This document shows positions 50,536 to 60,316 of a DNA stretch of 64,000 bases, piece after piece. Both the position numbers and the translations under genes were made by a program. Each line of letters opens with the position of its first letter. The first letter of the stretch is position 1. The stretch comes from an uncultured Tenacibaculum sp. (lineage in GTDB: Bacteria > Bacteroidota > Bacteroidia > Flavobacteriales > Flavobacteriaceae): NCBI RefSeq assembly GCF_947499065.1, contig NZ_CANMMT010000007.1, forward strand, positions 62,001 to 126,000. Direction: 5' to 3'. Below the pieces are notes generated by a model. That model was not told the origin of the DNA, did no database searches, and was given only the letters and a program-made list of their open reading frames with translations.

Positions 50536-51765
50536 CTATATCCCCTCCAATTTCAATCTATAGGCTTCAATATTCTTATCCTCATTTTGTATAGCGGTTT
50601 CAAAAGCCCTTGTATAAAATACCTTGGCTTTCGTTTTGTTGCCTTGTTGTATATAGGCATCGCCCAAACTTCGTAACAGAATTGCCGATTTTTTAAACTT
50701 ACCGAGTCCAACGCTTAAAACTTCTATAGCCTTATTCGTTTTTTGGTGTTGTAAATAAAACTGAGCGTACCTGTTAAACCACAAATCCCTAGTTTTGGTT
50801 TGGTAGTAGTTACCAAACTCTTTCATAAACAAAGCAAAAGCAGGATAATTGTTTTCTTTCATGGCTTGCAATAACAAAAAGTGTTTGGTGCTTTTATGAA
50901 TCTCTTTAGAGGTATTGTATTTATCGCCTCTTTTGGCATAATGCGCTTTGAGTTGAGCCAATCCACCATATTGGTTAAAATCGTTTAAAGTGTTAAAGCG
51001 TAGGTAAGGATAATCGCTAAAGTAAAGATTTAAACCTTTATGCAGGGTTAAGGTTGGGGTAGAGTGATGGTTTTCGCTTGGTAAGGAATCGAATTTCCAA
51101 GAGGTTTTAGGTAAAACAGTGCTACTTAACAGGCTTTTAAACTGATTAACGGATTCCGTTGCCCAATGTTCAGCAGGGCTTAAAGAAACATAGATAAACT
51201 CGGTAGTATTGCCCTGTGTAACTAACTTTTTTCTCAAAGAGCTTAGTCTGTTTTCGGTAAAATGGGTGGGGCTAGCAATAAAGTAAGCAGTAAAAATGTT
51301 TTCGGGTTGTGCAAGGAGTTCAAGTGCCAAACCTCCTGCCATTTCCCAGCCAAAGTAGAAATGTTTGGGAGTAGCATTGTAATTTTTTTCTACAAACGGG
51401 ATCAATTCATCCGTTAAAAACTGTAAAAACATTTGAGCGTCTGGATATAACAATTTTCTTCGTTGTCTCTGTTGAGTATGTATACCCACCACAATAAATG
51501 ATGGTGTTTTGTCTTGCCACTGTAACGTGTTCTGGTACAGTACGCCATTTAAAAAATACCGTTGTCCGTCTACAATATACAGTACTGGATAAGCAGTTTT
51601 TTTATAATCAGCAGGCAGGTATATCGAAATTTCTCGATCTTGGTTTAAAACCTTCGAAGAAATCACTTGTTTTTTACCTACCACATTAGGAGTAGCCTCT
51701 TGGGCAGTTAGCGAATAAAAAACAGTTTGAAATAGTAGGAAACAAAGAACAATTTTAAGCTTCAT
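50536..51765 (-). CDS. Secreted esterase-like protein with TPR tail, nucleophile missing
   Basis: 409 residues. Signal peptide (about 1-21), then an alpha/beta-hydrolase domain of the esterase D/IroE group: ISIYLPADYKKTAYPVLYIV and a His in SENHHSTPT. At the nucleophile elbow, where G-x-S-x-G is expected, it has FGWEMAGGLAL, so the Ser is replaced by Glu. The C-terminal part (about 300-405) has TPR-like helices (KTNKAIEVLSVGLGKFKKSA). It may bind rather than cut. Next gene on this strand is a serine hydrolase, 85 bp upstream. Confidence 0.75.
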   Translation of the reverse strand: MKLKIVLCFLLFQTVFYSLTAQEATPNVVGKKQVISSKVLNQDREISIYLPADYKKTAYPVLYIVDGQRYFLNGVLYQNTLQWQDKTPSFIVVGIHTQQRQRRKLLYPDAQMFLQFLTDELIPFVEKNYNATPKHFYFGWEMAGGLALELLAQPENIFTAYFIASPTHFTENRLSSLRKKLVTQGNTTEFIYVSLSPAEHWATESVNQFKSLLSSTVLPKTSWKFDSLPSENHHSTPTLTLHKGLNLYFSDYPYLRFNTLNDFNQYGGLAQLKAHYAKRGDKYNTSKEIHKSTKHFLLLQAMKENNYPAFALFMKEFGNYYQTKTRDLWFNRYAQFYLQHQKTNKAIEVLSVGLGKFKKSAILLRSLGDAYIQQGNKTKAKVFYTRAFETAIQNEDKNIEAYRLKLEGI

Positions 51766-51849
51766 CGATATATAGTTAAGTATGCAAGGCTTAACAATAG
51801 TACAATAATTTTTAATTGTTCTTTGTTAATAATGAGCTAAATAACGCGT

Positions 51850-53193
51850 TTACTCTTTGGTGTATTTGCCCTTAAAATCACCTTGAACAAAGCTTAGCTC
51901 ACTTCCATCTGCAGAAAATATAAACGAAATAGACTCCGCATACATTTGTTCCATAACAAATCGGTTATTGCCTTTGTATACAAGCGGAGATTTAAATTCA
52001 CCTTTTATAATATGAACCAAAGTAGTGTGGTCTCTTACAAACACTGCTTTGTCCGTTGCATCTTTTTCGTATACATAAGTCCCTGCAAATTTTTCAAGCT
52101 CAGTTTCCGAAATCTCAACAGCAGTATCTTTAAAATAACGTTTTAAAATGTCTAAAAATAAATCGTTAATATCAATGCTAGATCCATTGGTAATTGCAGT
52201 AAGCGTTACTTGTTCTTTCGGAAAATAAATAGCGGTAGATCTAAACTCGTCTACACGTCCACGATGTCCAAGTCCATGCCTATCGGTTATTTTATATCGG
52301 AAGAGCCCCATTCCATAATTGTCTTCAACGGTTTTCATAAGGGCTATACTTTTATCAGAAAGTAATTTGCCTGTAAATAAGGCAGTCATAAATTGGTTTA
52401 CCTCTTTAGCGGTAGAAACTATAGAAGCACTTCCTAGGGTAATAGATAAGTCGGTTTCAGGAAACTTTGTTTTCCCTTCCGCAAAAGAATACGAATGAGC
52501 TTCGTTTTTACTACTGTCTATTTTTTTTCGCTCATAAGTATTTTTTAAACCTAAAGGCGTACATATTTTTTCTTGTAAAAGTTCGTTGTAGGTTTTTTTG
52601 TACACCTTTTCAAGAATATAGGCTAATAAAAAGTAGTTAGAGTTGCTATAGTCGCCTTTGGAGTTGGGTTCAAAATCACTGTCGTAAGTAGCAATCAGGG
52701 CTAACATTTCTTTGGGCGATTTATATTCCGTTCTATATTCAAAAAAGCTTTTGTCTTTTGTAAAGTTATGTATACCACTTCTGTGCTGCAATAAATGAGC
52801 AATGGTAATTTTTGAAGCGTTTTTAATGCTAGGGGTGTATTTGTTTATGGTTTCATCTAAAGCAATTTTACCTTCTTCAACAGCTTTCAATACCAATGCG
52901 GCTGTATATGTTTTTGAAATAGAACCAATACGATATTTGGTGTTTTCATTGGCTTTAGTATTTGCTTCTATGTTGCTAAACCCAATAGTTTTTGAATAGA
53001 TAGTTTTACCTTTTTCAGATAAGGCTATGCTTCCCATAAAAGTTCCGTTTTTCTCATAGCTACGTAGAAGGCTGTCTATTTCTGAAATCGGATTTACGGT
53101 TTGTGATTCTTTTTTTAAGGATGCTTTTTGCTCATTTTTTTTACACGATAAGCAGATAAGAAATGCGAAAACAAGGAGAGTAGCTTTGTTCAT
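51850..53193 (-). CDS. Serine beta-lactamase-like hydrolase lipoprotein
   Basis: 447 residues. Lipoprotein signal ending ICLSCKK. Class C-type core: S-x-x-K in RIGSISKTYTAALV, the Tyr motif in GDYSNSNYFLL and the H-x-G motif in GLGHRGRVDEF. A beta domain forms the last 90 residues. Such enzymes are D-Ala or peptide hydrolases or esterases; a true beta-lactamase cannot be claimed. Confidence 0.87.
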   Translation of the reverse strand: MNKATLLVFAFLICLSCKKNEQKASLKKESQTVNPISEIDSLLRSYEKNGTFMGSIALSEKGKTIYSKTIGFSNIEANTKANENTKYRIGSISKTYTAALVLKAVEEGKIALDETINKYTPSIKNASKITIAHLLQHRSGIHNFTKDKSFFEYRTEYKSPKEMLALIATYDSDFEPNSKGDYSNSNYFLLAYILEKVYKKTYNELLQEKICTPLGLKNTYERKKIDSSKNEAHSYSFAEGKTKFPETDLSITLGSASIVSTAKEVNQFMTALFTGKLLSDKSIALMKTVEDNYGMGLFRYKITDRHGLGHRGRVDEFRSTAIYFPKEQVTLTAITNGSSIDINDLFLDILKRYFKDTAVEISETELEKFAGTYVYEKDATDKAVFVRDHTTLVHIIKGEFKSPLVYKGNNRFVMEQMYAESISFIFSADGSELSFVQGDFKGKYTKE

Positions 53194-53478
53194 TTTTTAC
53201 AATTTTAGGTTAGTTATAGGGATTTTCACCTTACGACGATTAAAGTGGTCAAAATGTTACACTTGCGTTGCAAACAAATGTTGAGTAGAGGATAAATAGC
53301 TACCAATTTTCTGTTTTATTGGTTGCGATTGAAGCTTATTATAATTTTTTGGCACGATTTTCTATTAGGTATAGCCAATTATTATGTGCTACATTTTATT
53401 GATGAAATTTTCAGTATAGTGTAGCAGATTTTTTGTGAAATGTTTTGTAACTTAATGGAGAACAGTGTTTTATTTAAT

Positions 53479-54618
53479 ATGGAGATAACATATTCATTAC
53501 AATCAACCATAAATATTGTATTATTAATATTAGGCGTATCGTTTGGAATACTGCTAATTGCTTTACATAGAAAGGAACAGCGAAATTCGTTTTTCTTAGG
53601 TGTTTTTATGATTCTTTTTGGTTTGGGGGCTATCAACGAAATAGTTATAGAGCTAAATCTTATAAAGTATTATCCAAAATTAGAATACCTACCGTTTGAT
53701 TTTTTGTGGTTGTTGTTTCCCGTATTTTATTTGTATGTGCAAGACATTTCCATTGTACCTGAGAAGAAAAAATACAATGTATTAATACCGGGAATTGTAG
53801 CATTTCTCTTTTTTACAGGTTTATTGTTCTTCGATTTGTCTTTCATCGTTCAAGTATTTGATTCATCTATATTCGGATTGATATATTACTTTGGAGGAAT
53901 TATTTATAGTATTGTAATCATGGTAAGAACTTTTAAACTCATAACTGTTCACACCAAGAAAATTAAAAATCAATATTCAACTACAGAATATAAAGGGATT
54001 ATTTGGATTAAATATTTCTCACTTACCATACTCCTTTATTTTATGTCGTCGTTTGTAGCGTTAATAGTAGTGGTTATTTTTCAAGAGTCGGCAATTAGTT
54101 TATTAGATACGGCATTCCTTATCATTAATATGTGTCTTATTTTTTGGGCATCGTTTAAAGGAATTATGCAGCACGAAGTAAAATTGTTAATTCCAGAAGA
54201 AACCAATATCAATACTTCAGAATCGTGTACTGAAAAAGAAACAGCAAAAGAATTGCCTCAAGAAAATAATGTGGAGACCAAAGAAATAATTGATAAACTG
54301 CATGCAACGGTTGAAGAGTTTGAACTTTTCAAACATGTCGATTTAACCATTATTGATGTTGCTGAAAAAATTGGTGTGCACCCAAGAAAATTATCAGCTA
54401 CAATCAATGCGAATTTAGGATCTAATTTTAATCAGTTTATTAATAACTACCGAGTAGAATATGCCAAGAAATTATTGAAAAATAACTTGGAGAATAATTT
54501 TACCATTGAAGCCATAGCACACGAATCTGGATTTAAAAGTAGAACGTCGTTTTATACAGCATTTAAAAACAGTACTCAGATGACTCCTATAAAATACAAG
54601 GAGTCCCGATTTACGTAA
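53479..54618 (+). CDS. AraC-family regulator with N-terminal membrane domain
   Basis: 379 residues from ATG 53479 (MEITYSLQSTINIVLLILGV). Seven or so hydrophobic segments (about 10-240) precede an AraC-type DNA-binding domain (about 275-378) with two helix-turn-helix units, including IDVAEKIGVHPRKLSATINA and IEAIAHESGFKSRTSFYTAF. This layout is common in Flavobacteriia; the membrane part probably senses a signal. It is divergent from the serine hydrolase (286 bp apart). Confidence 0.87.
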   Translation: MEITYSLQSTINIVLLILGVSFGILLIALHRKEQRNSFFLGVFMILFGLGAINEIVIELNLIKYYPKLEYLPFDFLWLLFPVFYLYVQDISIVPEKKKYNVLIPGIVAFLFFTGLLFFDLSFIVQVFDSSIFGLIYYFGGIIYSIVIMVRTFKLITVHTKKIKNQYSTTEYKGIIWIKYFSLTILLYFMSSFVALIVVVIFQESAISLLDTAFLIINMCLIFWASFKGIMQHEVKLLIPEETNINTSESCTEKETAKELPQENNVETKEIIDKLHATVEEFELFKHVDLTIIDVAEKIGVHPRKLSATINANLGSNFNQFINNYRVEYAKKLLKNNLENNFTIEAIAHESGFKSRTSFYTAFKNSTQMTPIKYKESRFT

Positions 54619-55118
54619 TTTTGTACAGAATTCTAAAATCAGGACAACTTTACCCTTGTTTTTACTGGGAATTCTAAAAATTCAACTCAACTTTGCATCA
54701 AGTTTTCAAGCAACCTTTGATAGAGGGGAAGTTTGAAAAAGGGGGATTTTAAGAAAATTGAATAGATAATAATATTTAATGGACTTGATATGGCACTCTA
54801 CAAAATAGCTGTGTTTCATCTTGGAGTAGAGTGTCTTTATTTTGAAAATAATATGAAGACTTTATAGTTTGTTAAAGTTGATTAGAAGATAAATAAGTTA
54901 CCTTTGTTAACTCGTTATCTGAATACAAAAAGTAACTGTATGTAAATGCAGTTGCTTGCTTTATTTCTAACATTAAGGAAGAAATTGGGGAATAAAGTAA
55001 ACAACCTACGGAAAACTCCGTATACCTTAATCACATAAATGTGGTTGGTATACGGAGTTTTTTTATGTTACAAATAGAAAAGAATATGATTAGTAAAATA
55101 AATTTAAACAAGAATAAA
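54619..55118 (+). promoter_or_regulatory. Gene-free region with a structured leader
   Basis: 500 bp without a gene. A hairpin cactctac/gtagagtg (54794-54833) may end the AraC message. From about 54952 a conserved leader follows: ctttatt (54959-54965) pairs with aataaag, enclosing aaggaagaaattgggg, and ends in a terminator-like hairpin aaaactccgtatacc/ggtatacggagtttt (55003-55062) with T-run just before the gene. The same element recurs at 63901-64000. Confidence 0.65.
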
Positions 55119-56513
55119 ATGAAAAGAAACTTACTGGCATTAGTAGCCTTTTTAGTAGTAGGAAATGTTTTAGCCCAAGACATTTCGAAGACTATTTTAG
55201 GAAAATGGAAATTAAAAACTTTAGAAGTAGACGGTTCTAAATTAACACCACAAGATGCTTTTCAAACATCTGAAGTATTTCAGGTTTATACAGCAAAAGG
55301 AGTTTTTACAGGAGTAATTGGTACGGAACAAAAAAAGGGAAACTGGAAAGCGTCTAAAAACCAAAAAGAAATTAGCATAACAACAGACGGGAAGAAGAGC
55401 GTATTTAAAGTGTTATCTTTTAAAAGTAATAAAATGACACTGAAAACAAAAATAGATGGACAGTTGATTACGTTGCATTACAAAAGAGTAAAAGAAGGAG
55501 CAGAAAATAAAGTGTCTGACATGGCAATTTTAGATGCCAACAGAGATGGAGTTATCAATCCATACGAAGCTTTAGACGTACTGTTGTTAATGCAAAAAGA
55601 AAAAGGTAAAATAGCTACAGACGATATTGCAGAGATTGTAGCTAGCTATCATACAGAACAACAAAAAGAAAGCGACGATATTTTTAAGGATGTTGATAAA
55701 AACAAGAACAACATTATAGAAATGAATGAAGCTCCAGAAGAAATGGTACAGTTTTTACAAATGATGGATACAGATGGAAGTAGATCGGTAAGTAAAGAAG
55801 AAATGAATAATTTTAACTTTGAAAAAGCCATCTTTCCAGGAGAAGCAGCATTGAAACAACAAGCAAAAGAAATTTTACAACAATTCTCTGGAGGAAAAGC
55901 TTATGTAGTAATTAAGGATGCACCAGCAGAAGTACAAGGTGAAGTTGTAGCTTGGGATAGCAATGAAGATGGAAAGTTAAATGAAAACGAAATCTTTAAA
56001 GGATTAGAGTCAGGAGCGTCTACAGCTAAGTTTGAAGTAAAAGGAGATGTAGCTTATATGAATGGAACAATAAGTAGTAGTACACCAGCGGCTGTTTTAG
56101 AATTAATTTTCCAACATCCAGAAGTAAAAACAATAGAAATGTTAAGTGTACCAGGTTCTATTGATGATGTAGCTAATTTGCGTGCAAGTTTATATGTACA
56201 TAAATTTGGATTAAACACTAGATTAAATTCTAAAAGCATGATTGCATCAGGTGGAACAGATTTCTTTTTAGCTGGTAAAAAGAGAACCATAGCAAAAGGA
56301 GCTAAAATTGGAGTACATTCGTGGGGTGGTGGAGCTACTGCTGCTACTGATTTACCTAAGAGCGATGAAGCACACAAAAAATATTTAGACTATTACACAA
56401 AAATTAATATTCCAACAGAGTTCTATTGGTACACACTTAAGGCAGCGCCAGCAAGTAGTATTCACAATATGACCGAGGAAGAAATTAAGAAATATAAAGT
56501 TAGAAACAACTAA
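55119..56513 (+). CDS. Secreted lipocalin-like, EF-hand and ClpP-like fusion protein
   Basis: 464 residues from ATG 55119. Signal peptide (MKRNLLALVAFLVVGNVLAQ), a lipocalin-like beta domain (LGKWKLKTLEVDGSKLT), then four calcium-type EF-hand loops (DANRDGVINPYE, DVDKNKNNIIEMNE, DTDGSRSVSKEE, DSNEDGKLNENE). The last 150 residues resemble periplasmic ClpP-type proteases (COG3904-like): AYMNGTISSSTPAAV, SMIASGGTDFFLAG, KGAKIGVHSWGGG. The nucleophile would be the Ser in IASGG and the His is in VHSW. Calcium may control activity. A structured leader lies upstream; the next gene follows 6 nt later. Confidence 0.7.
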   Translation: MKRNLLALVAFLVVGNVLAQDISKTILGKWKLKTLEVDGSKLTPQDAFQTSEVFQVYTAKGVFTGVIGTEQKKGNWKASKNQKEISITTDGKKSVFKVLSFKSNKMTLKTKIDGQLITLHYKRVKEGAENKVSDMAILDANRDGVINPYEALDVLLLMQKEKGKIATDDIAEIVASYHTEQQKESDDIFKDVDKNKNNIIEMNEAPEEMVQFLQMMDTDGSRSVSKEEMNNFNFEKAIFPGEAALKQQAKEILQQFSGGKAYVVIKDAPAEVQGEVVAWDSNEDGKLNENEIFKGLESGASTAKFEVKGDVAYMNGTISSSTPAAVLELIFQHPEVKTIEMLSVPGSIDDVANLRASLYVHKFGLNTRLNSKSMIASGGTDFFLAGKKRTIAKGAKIGVHSWGGGATAATDLPKSDEAHKKYLDYYTKINIPTEFYWYTLKAAPASSIHNMTEEEIKKYKVRNN

Positions 56514-56519
56514 TAAACA

Positions 56520-57440
56520 ATGAGACACAAATTTTATTTAGAAACTCCAATATATCAATCACATAAGCTTTTTAATGAGCAGCATAAGAATGTCTTTTAT
56601 AAGATGGATTGTTATCAGCCAACCAATTCTTTTAAAATTAGAGGAATGGAAGAATTATGCAGGCATCATATTGGAGAAGGAAAAACAAAATTTGTGTCTT
56701 CTTCAGGAGGAAACGCGGGTTATTCATTAGCCTATGTTGGAAAACAGTTAGGAGTAAGTGTAAAAGTAGTAGTACCTAGTACAACCACTAAATTTATGAT
56801 TGATAAAATCAAAGATTTAGAAGCTAAAGTTGAGGTGCATGGCAATGTTTGGGACGAAGCACATCAGTATGCTTTGAAGTCAGCAGCGCAAGAAGATGCG
56901 GTATATGTATCGCCTTTCGACGATCCGTTGTTATGGAAAGGACACGCTAGTATTATAGATGAGTGTGCCCAACAAATGGAACAACCCGATACGGTTATTG
57001 TTTCAGTAGGTGGTGGTGGATTGTTGTGCGGAGTATTAGAAGGCATGAAAAAAAACGGATGGACCAATACACAAGTTATTACTACAGAAACCATAGGAGC
57101 AGCATCTTTTTATGAAAGTTATCAGGCAAATAAAATTGTAGAGCTAGAAGAAATTAAAACCATAGCCACAAGTTTAGGAGCTAAAAAAATAACAACCAAA
57201 GCCTTAGAGTTAGCTAAAGAATTTACAATAAAACCAGTAAAAGTATCAGATGCAACAGCGCTCAAAGCTTCTTTCGATTTTTTAAATGAAAAAAGCGTAT
57301 TGGTAGAACCTGCTTGTGGAGCTGCGATATCTGTTCCGTATTTCCACCCTGAATTATTAATTGAAAGTAATAACATTTTAGTTATTGTGTGTGGAGGAGC
57401 CAACACAGAATTCAATTATTTATATCAACACTTTAAATAA
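56520..57440 (+). CDS. PLP-dependent serine/threonine dehydratase-like enzyme
   Basis: 306 residues of the fold-type II PLP group. The Lys that binds PLP is in NSFKIRGMEE, the phosphate loop is SVGGGGLLCG, the substrate loop SSSGGNAGYSL. Length and motifs fit L-serine/threonine ammonia-lyase (deaminating Ser to pyruvate or Thr to 2-oxobutanoate). It is followed 12 nt later by the split LysO exporter genes, so amino-acid breakdown and export may be linked. Confidence 0.85.
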   Translation: MRHKFYLETPIYQSHKLFNEQHKNVFYKMDCYQPTNSFKIRGMEELCRHHIGEGKTKFVSSSGGNAGYSLAYVGKQLGVSVKVVVPSTTTKFMIDKIKDLEAKVEVHGNVWDEAHQYALKSAAQEDAVYVSPFDDPLLWKGHASIIDECAQQMEQPDTVIVSVGGGGLLCGVLEGMKKNGWTNTQVITTETIGAASFYESYQANKIVELEEIKTIATSLGAKKITTKALELAKEFTIKPVKVSDATALKASFDFLNEKSVLVEPACGAAISVPYFHPELLIESNNILVIVCGGANTEFNYLYQHFK

Positions 57441-57452
57441 GATTAATAGAAT

Positions 57453-57734
57453 ATGCTACCAGTATTATTAGTAATGACACTAGGTATTGTTTTAGGATAT
57501 GTGTTTAGAAATCAATCAAAAATCATCCGATTTTCAGAAAAAGCAACCAGTATGGTAATTTACTTGTTGCTATTCTTACTGGGAATAGGAGTTGGGTTGA
57601 ATAAAACCATTGTGTCTAATATGGGAAGTATAGGGTTACAAGCGCTCCTTATTACTTTAGGAGCAATGTTTGGAAGTTTGCTATTGGCATATTTCACGTA
57701 TAAATTATTTTTTGTCGCTAAAAATGAAAAATAG
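57453..57734 (+). CDS. LysO-type exporter, N-terminal half
   Basis: 93 residues with three membrane helices (about 2-18, 31-50, 61-82), matching the first part of LysO/YbjE (DUF340) lysine exporters, which are usually one protein of about 300 residues. Overlaps the second half by 11 nt (ATGAAAAATAG), consistent with a natural two-gene version. Confidence 0.8.
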   Translation: MLPVLLVMTLGIVLGYVFRNQSKIIRFSEKATSMVIYLLLFLLGIGVGLNKTIVSNMGSIGLQALLITLGAMFGSLLLAYFTYKLFFVAKNEK

Positions 57735-58329
57735 TCTTACCATTCTTTTAATGTTTGTAATAGGATTATTGCTAGCATTGTATAAATTCTTACCCGATTT
57801 TTTAATCAATAACGACTTTACGCTATATACCTTATATGCATTAATGTTTTTTGTAGGAATCGGGATTGGTTCAGATACCAAAGCCTTTAAAGTTATACGA
57901 GAAACAAAAATTAAAATCATATTAGTGCCACTTTGTGTTATAGTAGGTTCTTTATTAGGGACTGCAATTATTTCTTTCTTTATTGAAGATATAAACATGG
58001 TAGAAGCAATGGCGGTAGGTGCTGGATTTGGATACTATAGTTTATCGTCCATTTTTATTACTGAAATAAGTGGAGAAACCTTAGGGGTAATAGCCTTACT
58101 TTCTAATATTTCCAGAGAAATCATAACACTTTTAGCCGCAGCATTTTTTGTAAAGTATTTTGGAAAGCTTGGAGCTATCACAGCTGGTGGAGCAACTTCT
58201 ATGGATACTTGTTTGCCTATTATTTCTGAAACAACAGGTAAAGAGTGGGCAATTATAGCGGTGTTTAGTGGTGTAATACTTACGATTATAGTACCGTTTT
58301 TGGTACCTTTTATATTAACTTTTGTATAA
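57724..58329 (+). CDS. LysO-type exporter, C-terminal half
   Basis: 201 residues from ATG 57724, with five or six membrane helices and the family motif AVGAGFGYYSLSSIFITE, then ATSMDTCLPIISE. Together with the preceding 93-residue protein it makes a complete LysO-like exporter. Function as lysine or related amino-acid exporter follows from the family. Confidence 0.83.
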   Translation: MKNSLTILLMFVIGLLLALYKFLPDFLINNDFTLYTLYALMFFVGIGIGSDTKAFKVIRETKIKIILVPLCVIVGSLLGTAIISFFIEDINMVEAMAVGAGFGYYSLSSIFITEISGETLGVIALLSNISREIITLLAAAFFVKYFGKLGAITAGGATSMDTCLPIISETTGKEWAIIAVFSGVILTIIVPFLVPFILTFV

Positions 58330-58551
58330 AGAAAAAGGATGTTTCTTTATACTATAGTTCTGCTGATTTTTATCAGGTTAGTATAAAAAGTAGATGAGAA
58401 TAATAGAGGAGATTACATAGTATTGTTGTTAAAAAAGGTTTGTAGTTATGTATAATACTATTTACCCTCTAGTTTTCATTTATCTTGTTTTAAGTTGAAG
58501 CTGATTATTCATTTTGATTAAAAGTTGTAAATTGCAACTAATTTTGAGAAA

Positions 58552-58986
58552 ATGAAAAAACAAACATATAATTCGTCATCAAGGTTTATTAGTGTAACCG
58601 AGCGTCTTTTAGTAAGTAAACTACAAGAAGAGTTTAATAATAATAATATTGAAATTACGGTAGAACAATGGAAGTTGTTGTTCTATTTATGGGGTAATGA
58701 TGGAGTAAACCAAAGAGATCTTTCAATAAGAGCCAATAAAGAAAAAAGTACTATTGCTAGGCAAATAGTCGATTTAGAAAAGAAAGAATTAATTATTAGA
58801 GAAAGTTCTGAGTTTGATAAGAGAAATAAACTCATTTTTATTACTGAAAAAGGAAAAGAACTTGAAAAAGAAACTTTGAAAATTGCGAATACAATCACAG
58901 AAAAATCTGAAAAAAATATTAGTGAAGAAGATTTGAATACAGTAAAAAGAGTACTAACACAAATGATACAAAACTTAAATGAATAG
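58552..58986 (+). CDS. MarR-family transcriptional regulator
   Basis: 144 residues. Winged helix with WGNDGVNQRDLSIRANKEKS and the wing (SEFDKRNKLIFITEKGKELE). Regulates genes in response to small molecules; here probably the peptidase and amidohydrolase downstream, which start 24 nt after it. Upstream hairpins (about 58340-58390 and 58420-58460) may carry its control. Confidence 0.92.
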   Translation: MKKQTYNSSSRFISVTERLLVSKLQEEFNNNNIEITVEQWKLLFYLWGNDGVNQRDLSIRANKEKSTIARQIVDLEKKELIIRESSEFDKRNKLIFITEKGKELEKETLKIANTITEKSEKNISEEDLNTVKRVLTQMIQNLNE

Positions 58987-59009
58987 CATAAACATAAATA
59001 ATAACTAAT

Positions 59010-60218
59010 ATGAAATCACCCAGAAGATTATTTCTTAAAAAACTCGGTTATACTGCTGCAGCTGGAGTTGTTTTACCATCCTTGGTTATGTGTGAGGAAA
59101 AGTCAAAAGCAGCGCAAAAAAAAGAACAGAACCCCAATTATAAGGCATTAAAAAGATATTCAAAAAAGGCAATTCAATTAGTAAATCAAGCTACCTGTAT
59201 AGATATGCTTGGCGATTATGGCGATTGGATTCACAAGCGAAATGGGTTACCACTAGCAGAATTATGGGAAAAAGTACCTAATTCTTTTACACAAGAAGAT
59301 TACGAATTCGTTAAAAGTTGTGGAATAAATGTATTTGGGTGGGGAAATATGTTACCTTCTTATGAAGAAATGTTGTTATTTATGGCAACACAAAACGGAA
59401 TCATAGCTTCTAATCCTAAATACTTTGAACGTATAGATACTATTGAAAAGCTGAAAAACATTGGAATTTCAGACAAAATTGGGATGTTAATTACAAACCA
59501 AGATTCTAAGCATTTTAGAACTTTAGATGATATTAATCTTTTTTATGGATTAGGGCAGCGAGTTTCTCAATTAACTTACAATGACAAAAACAGGATAGGT
59601 TGTGGAGCTTTTGAAAATTTAGATACTGGAATTACTCCATATGGTAAAGAGGTTGTAAGGCGTATGAATGAAGTTGGAATGGGAGTTGACGTGTCTCATT
59701 GCGGTGATATAACTACATTAGGAGGAATTGAAGCTAGCAATAAACCTGTTTTAATTACACATGGAGCTTGCAGAAGCATAGCAAAAGGAGTTGCAAGAGC
59801 AAAAACAGACGAAGCTATTAAAGCAATGGCAAAAACGGGCGGAGTTATTGGTATTCCTATTTTACGTTTTATGATTAGTGAAAAAGAACCAGTTTTTATC
59901 GATGATTTTTTAAATCATATAGATCATGTCGCACAATTAGTTGGTATAGAATACGTAGGAATAGGAAGCGATCAAGGGTTGTATACTGAAGATTACATTC
60001 CTAAGGAACTCAGAAAACAAAGACTAGAAAATGCTCCAAAAAAGTATCAAACACATACCAACGAAGAATATTTACTTACTATAGAAAAGCTTAATCATCC
60101 ATACAGAACATACGATATTGCTGAAGGTTTATTAAAACGAGGTTATAAGGATGAGCATATACAAATGGTTCTTGGTAATAACTTCCAAAGAGCTTTAACA
60201 GAAATTTTTAAAGATTAA
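59010..60218 (+). CDS. Membrane dipeptidase-like (M19) Tat lipoprotein
   Basis: 402 residues. Twin-arginine start KSPRRLFLKKLGYTAAAG with lipobox-like LVMCEE. M19 dipeptidase landmarks: GVDVSHCGDITTL, KPVLITHGACRSI and GIGSDQGLY. The first metal motif, H-x-D in relatives, reads CIDMLGD here, so one zinc ligand differs and activity or metal use may be changed. Cotranscribed with the MarR gene. Confidence 0.8.
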   Translation: MKSPRRLFLKKLGYTAAAGVVLPSLVMCEEKSKAAQKKEQNPNYKALKRYSKKAIQLVNQATCIDMLGDYGDWIHKRNGLPLAELWEKVPNSFTQEDYEFVKSCGINVFGWGNMLPSYEEMLLFMATQNGIIASNPKYFERIDTIEKLKNIGISDKIGMLITNQDSKHFRTLDDINLFYGLGQRVSQLTYNDKNRIGCGAFENLDTGITPYGKEVVRRMNEVGMGVDVSHCGDITTLGGIEASNKPVLITHGACRSIAKGVARAKTDEAIKAMAKTGGVIGIPILRFMISEKEPVFIDDFLNHIDHVAQLVGIEYVGIGSDQGLYTEDYIPKELRKQRLENAPKKYQTHTNEEYLLTIEKLNHPYRTYDIAEGLLKRGYKDEHIQMVLGNNFQRALTEIFKD

Positions 60219-60316
60219 ATAATTTTATGTAACAAAAACAAAAAGACACCGTCAGATTAATAAAGTTGTATTTTACAACTAATAAATTAATGTAAACTTT
60301 TAAAATAATTTTAAAA

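Noticed and set aside
51850..53193. Antibiotic-resistance beta-lactamase
   Set aside because: The S-x-x-K fold is shared with many esterases and peptidases; nothing specific to resistance enzymes is seen and the BlaI/M56 pair is 44 kb away.
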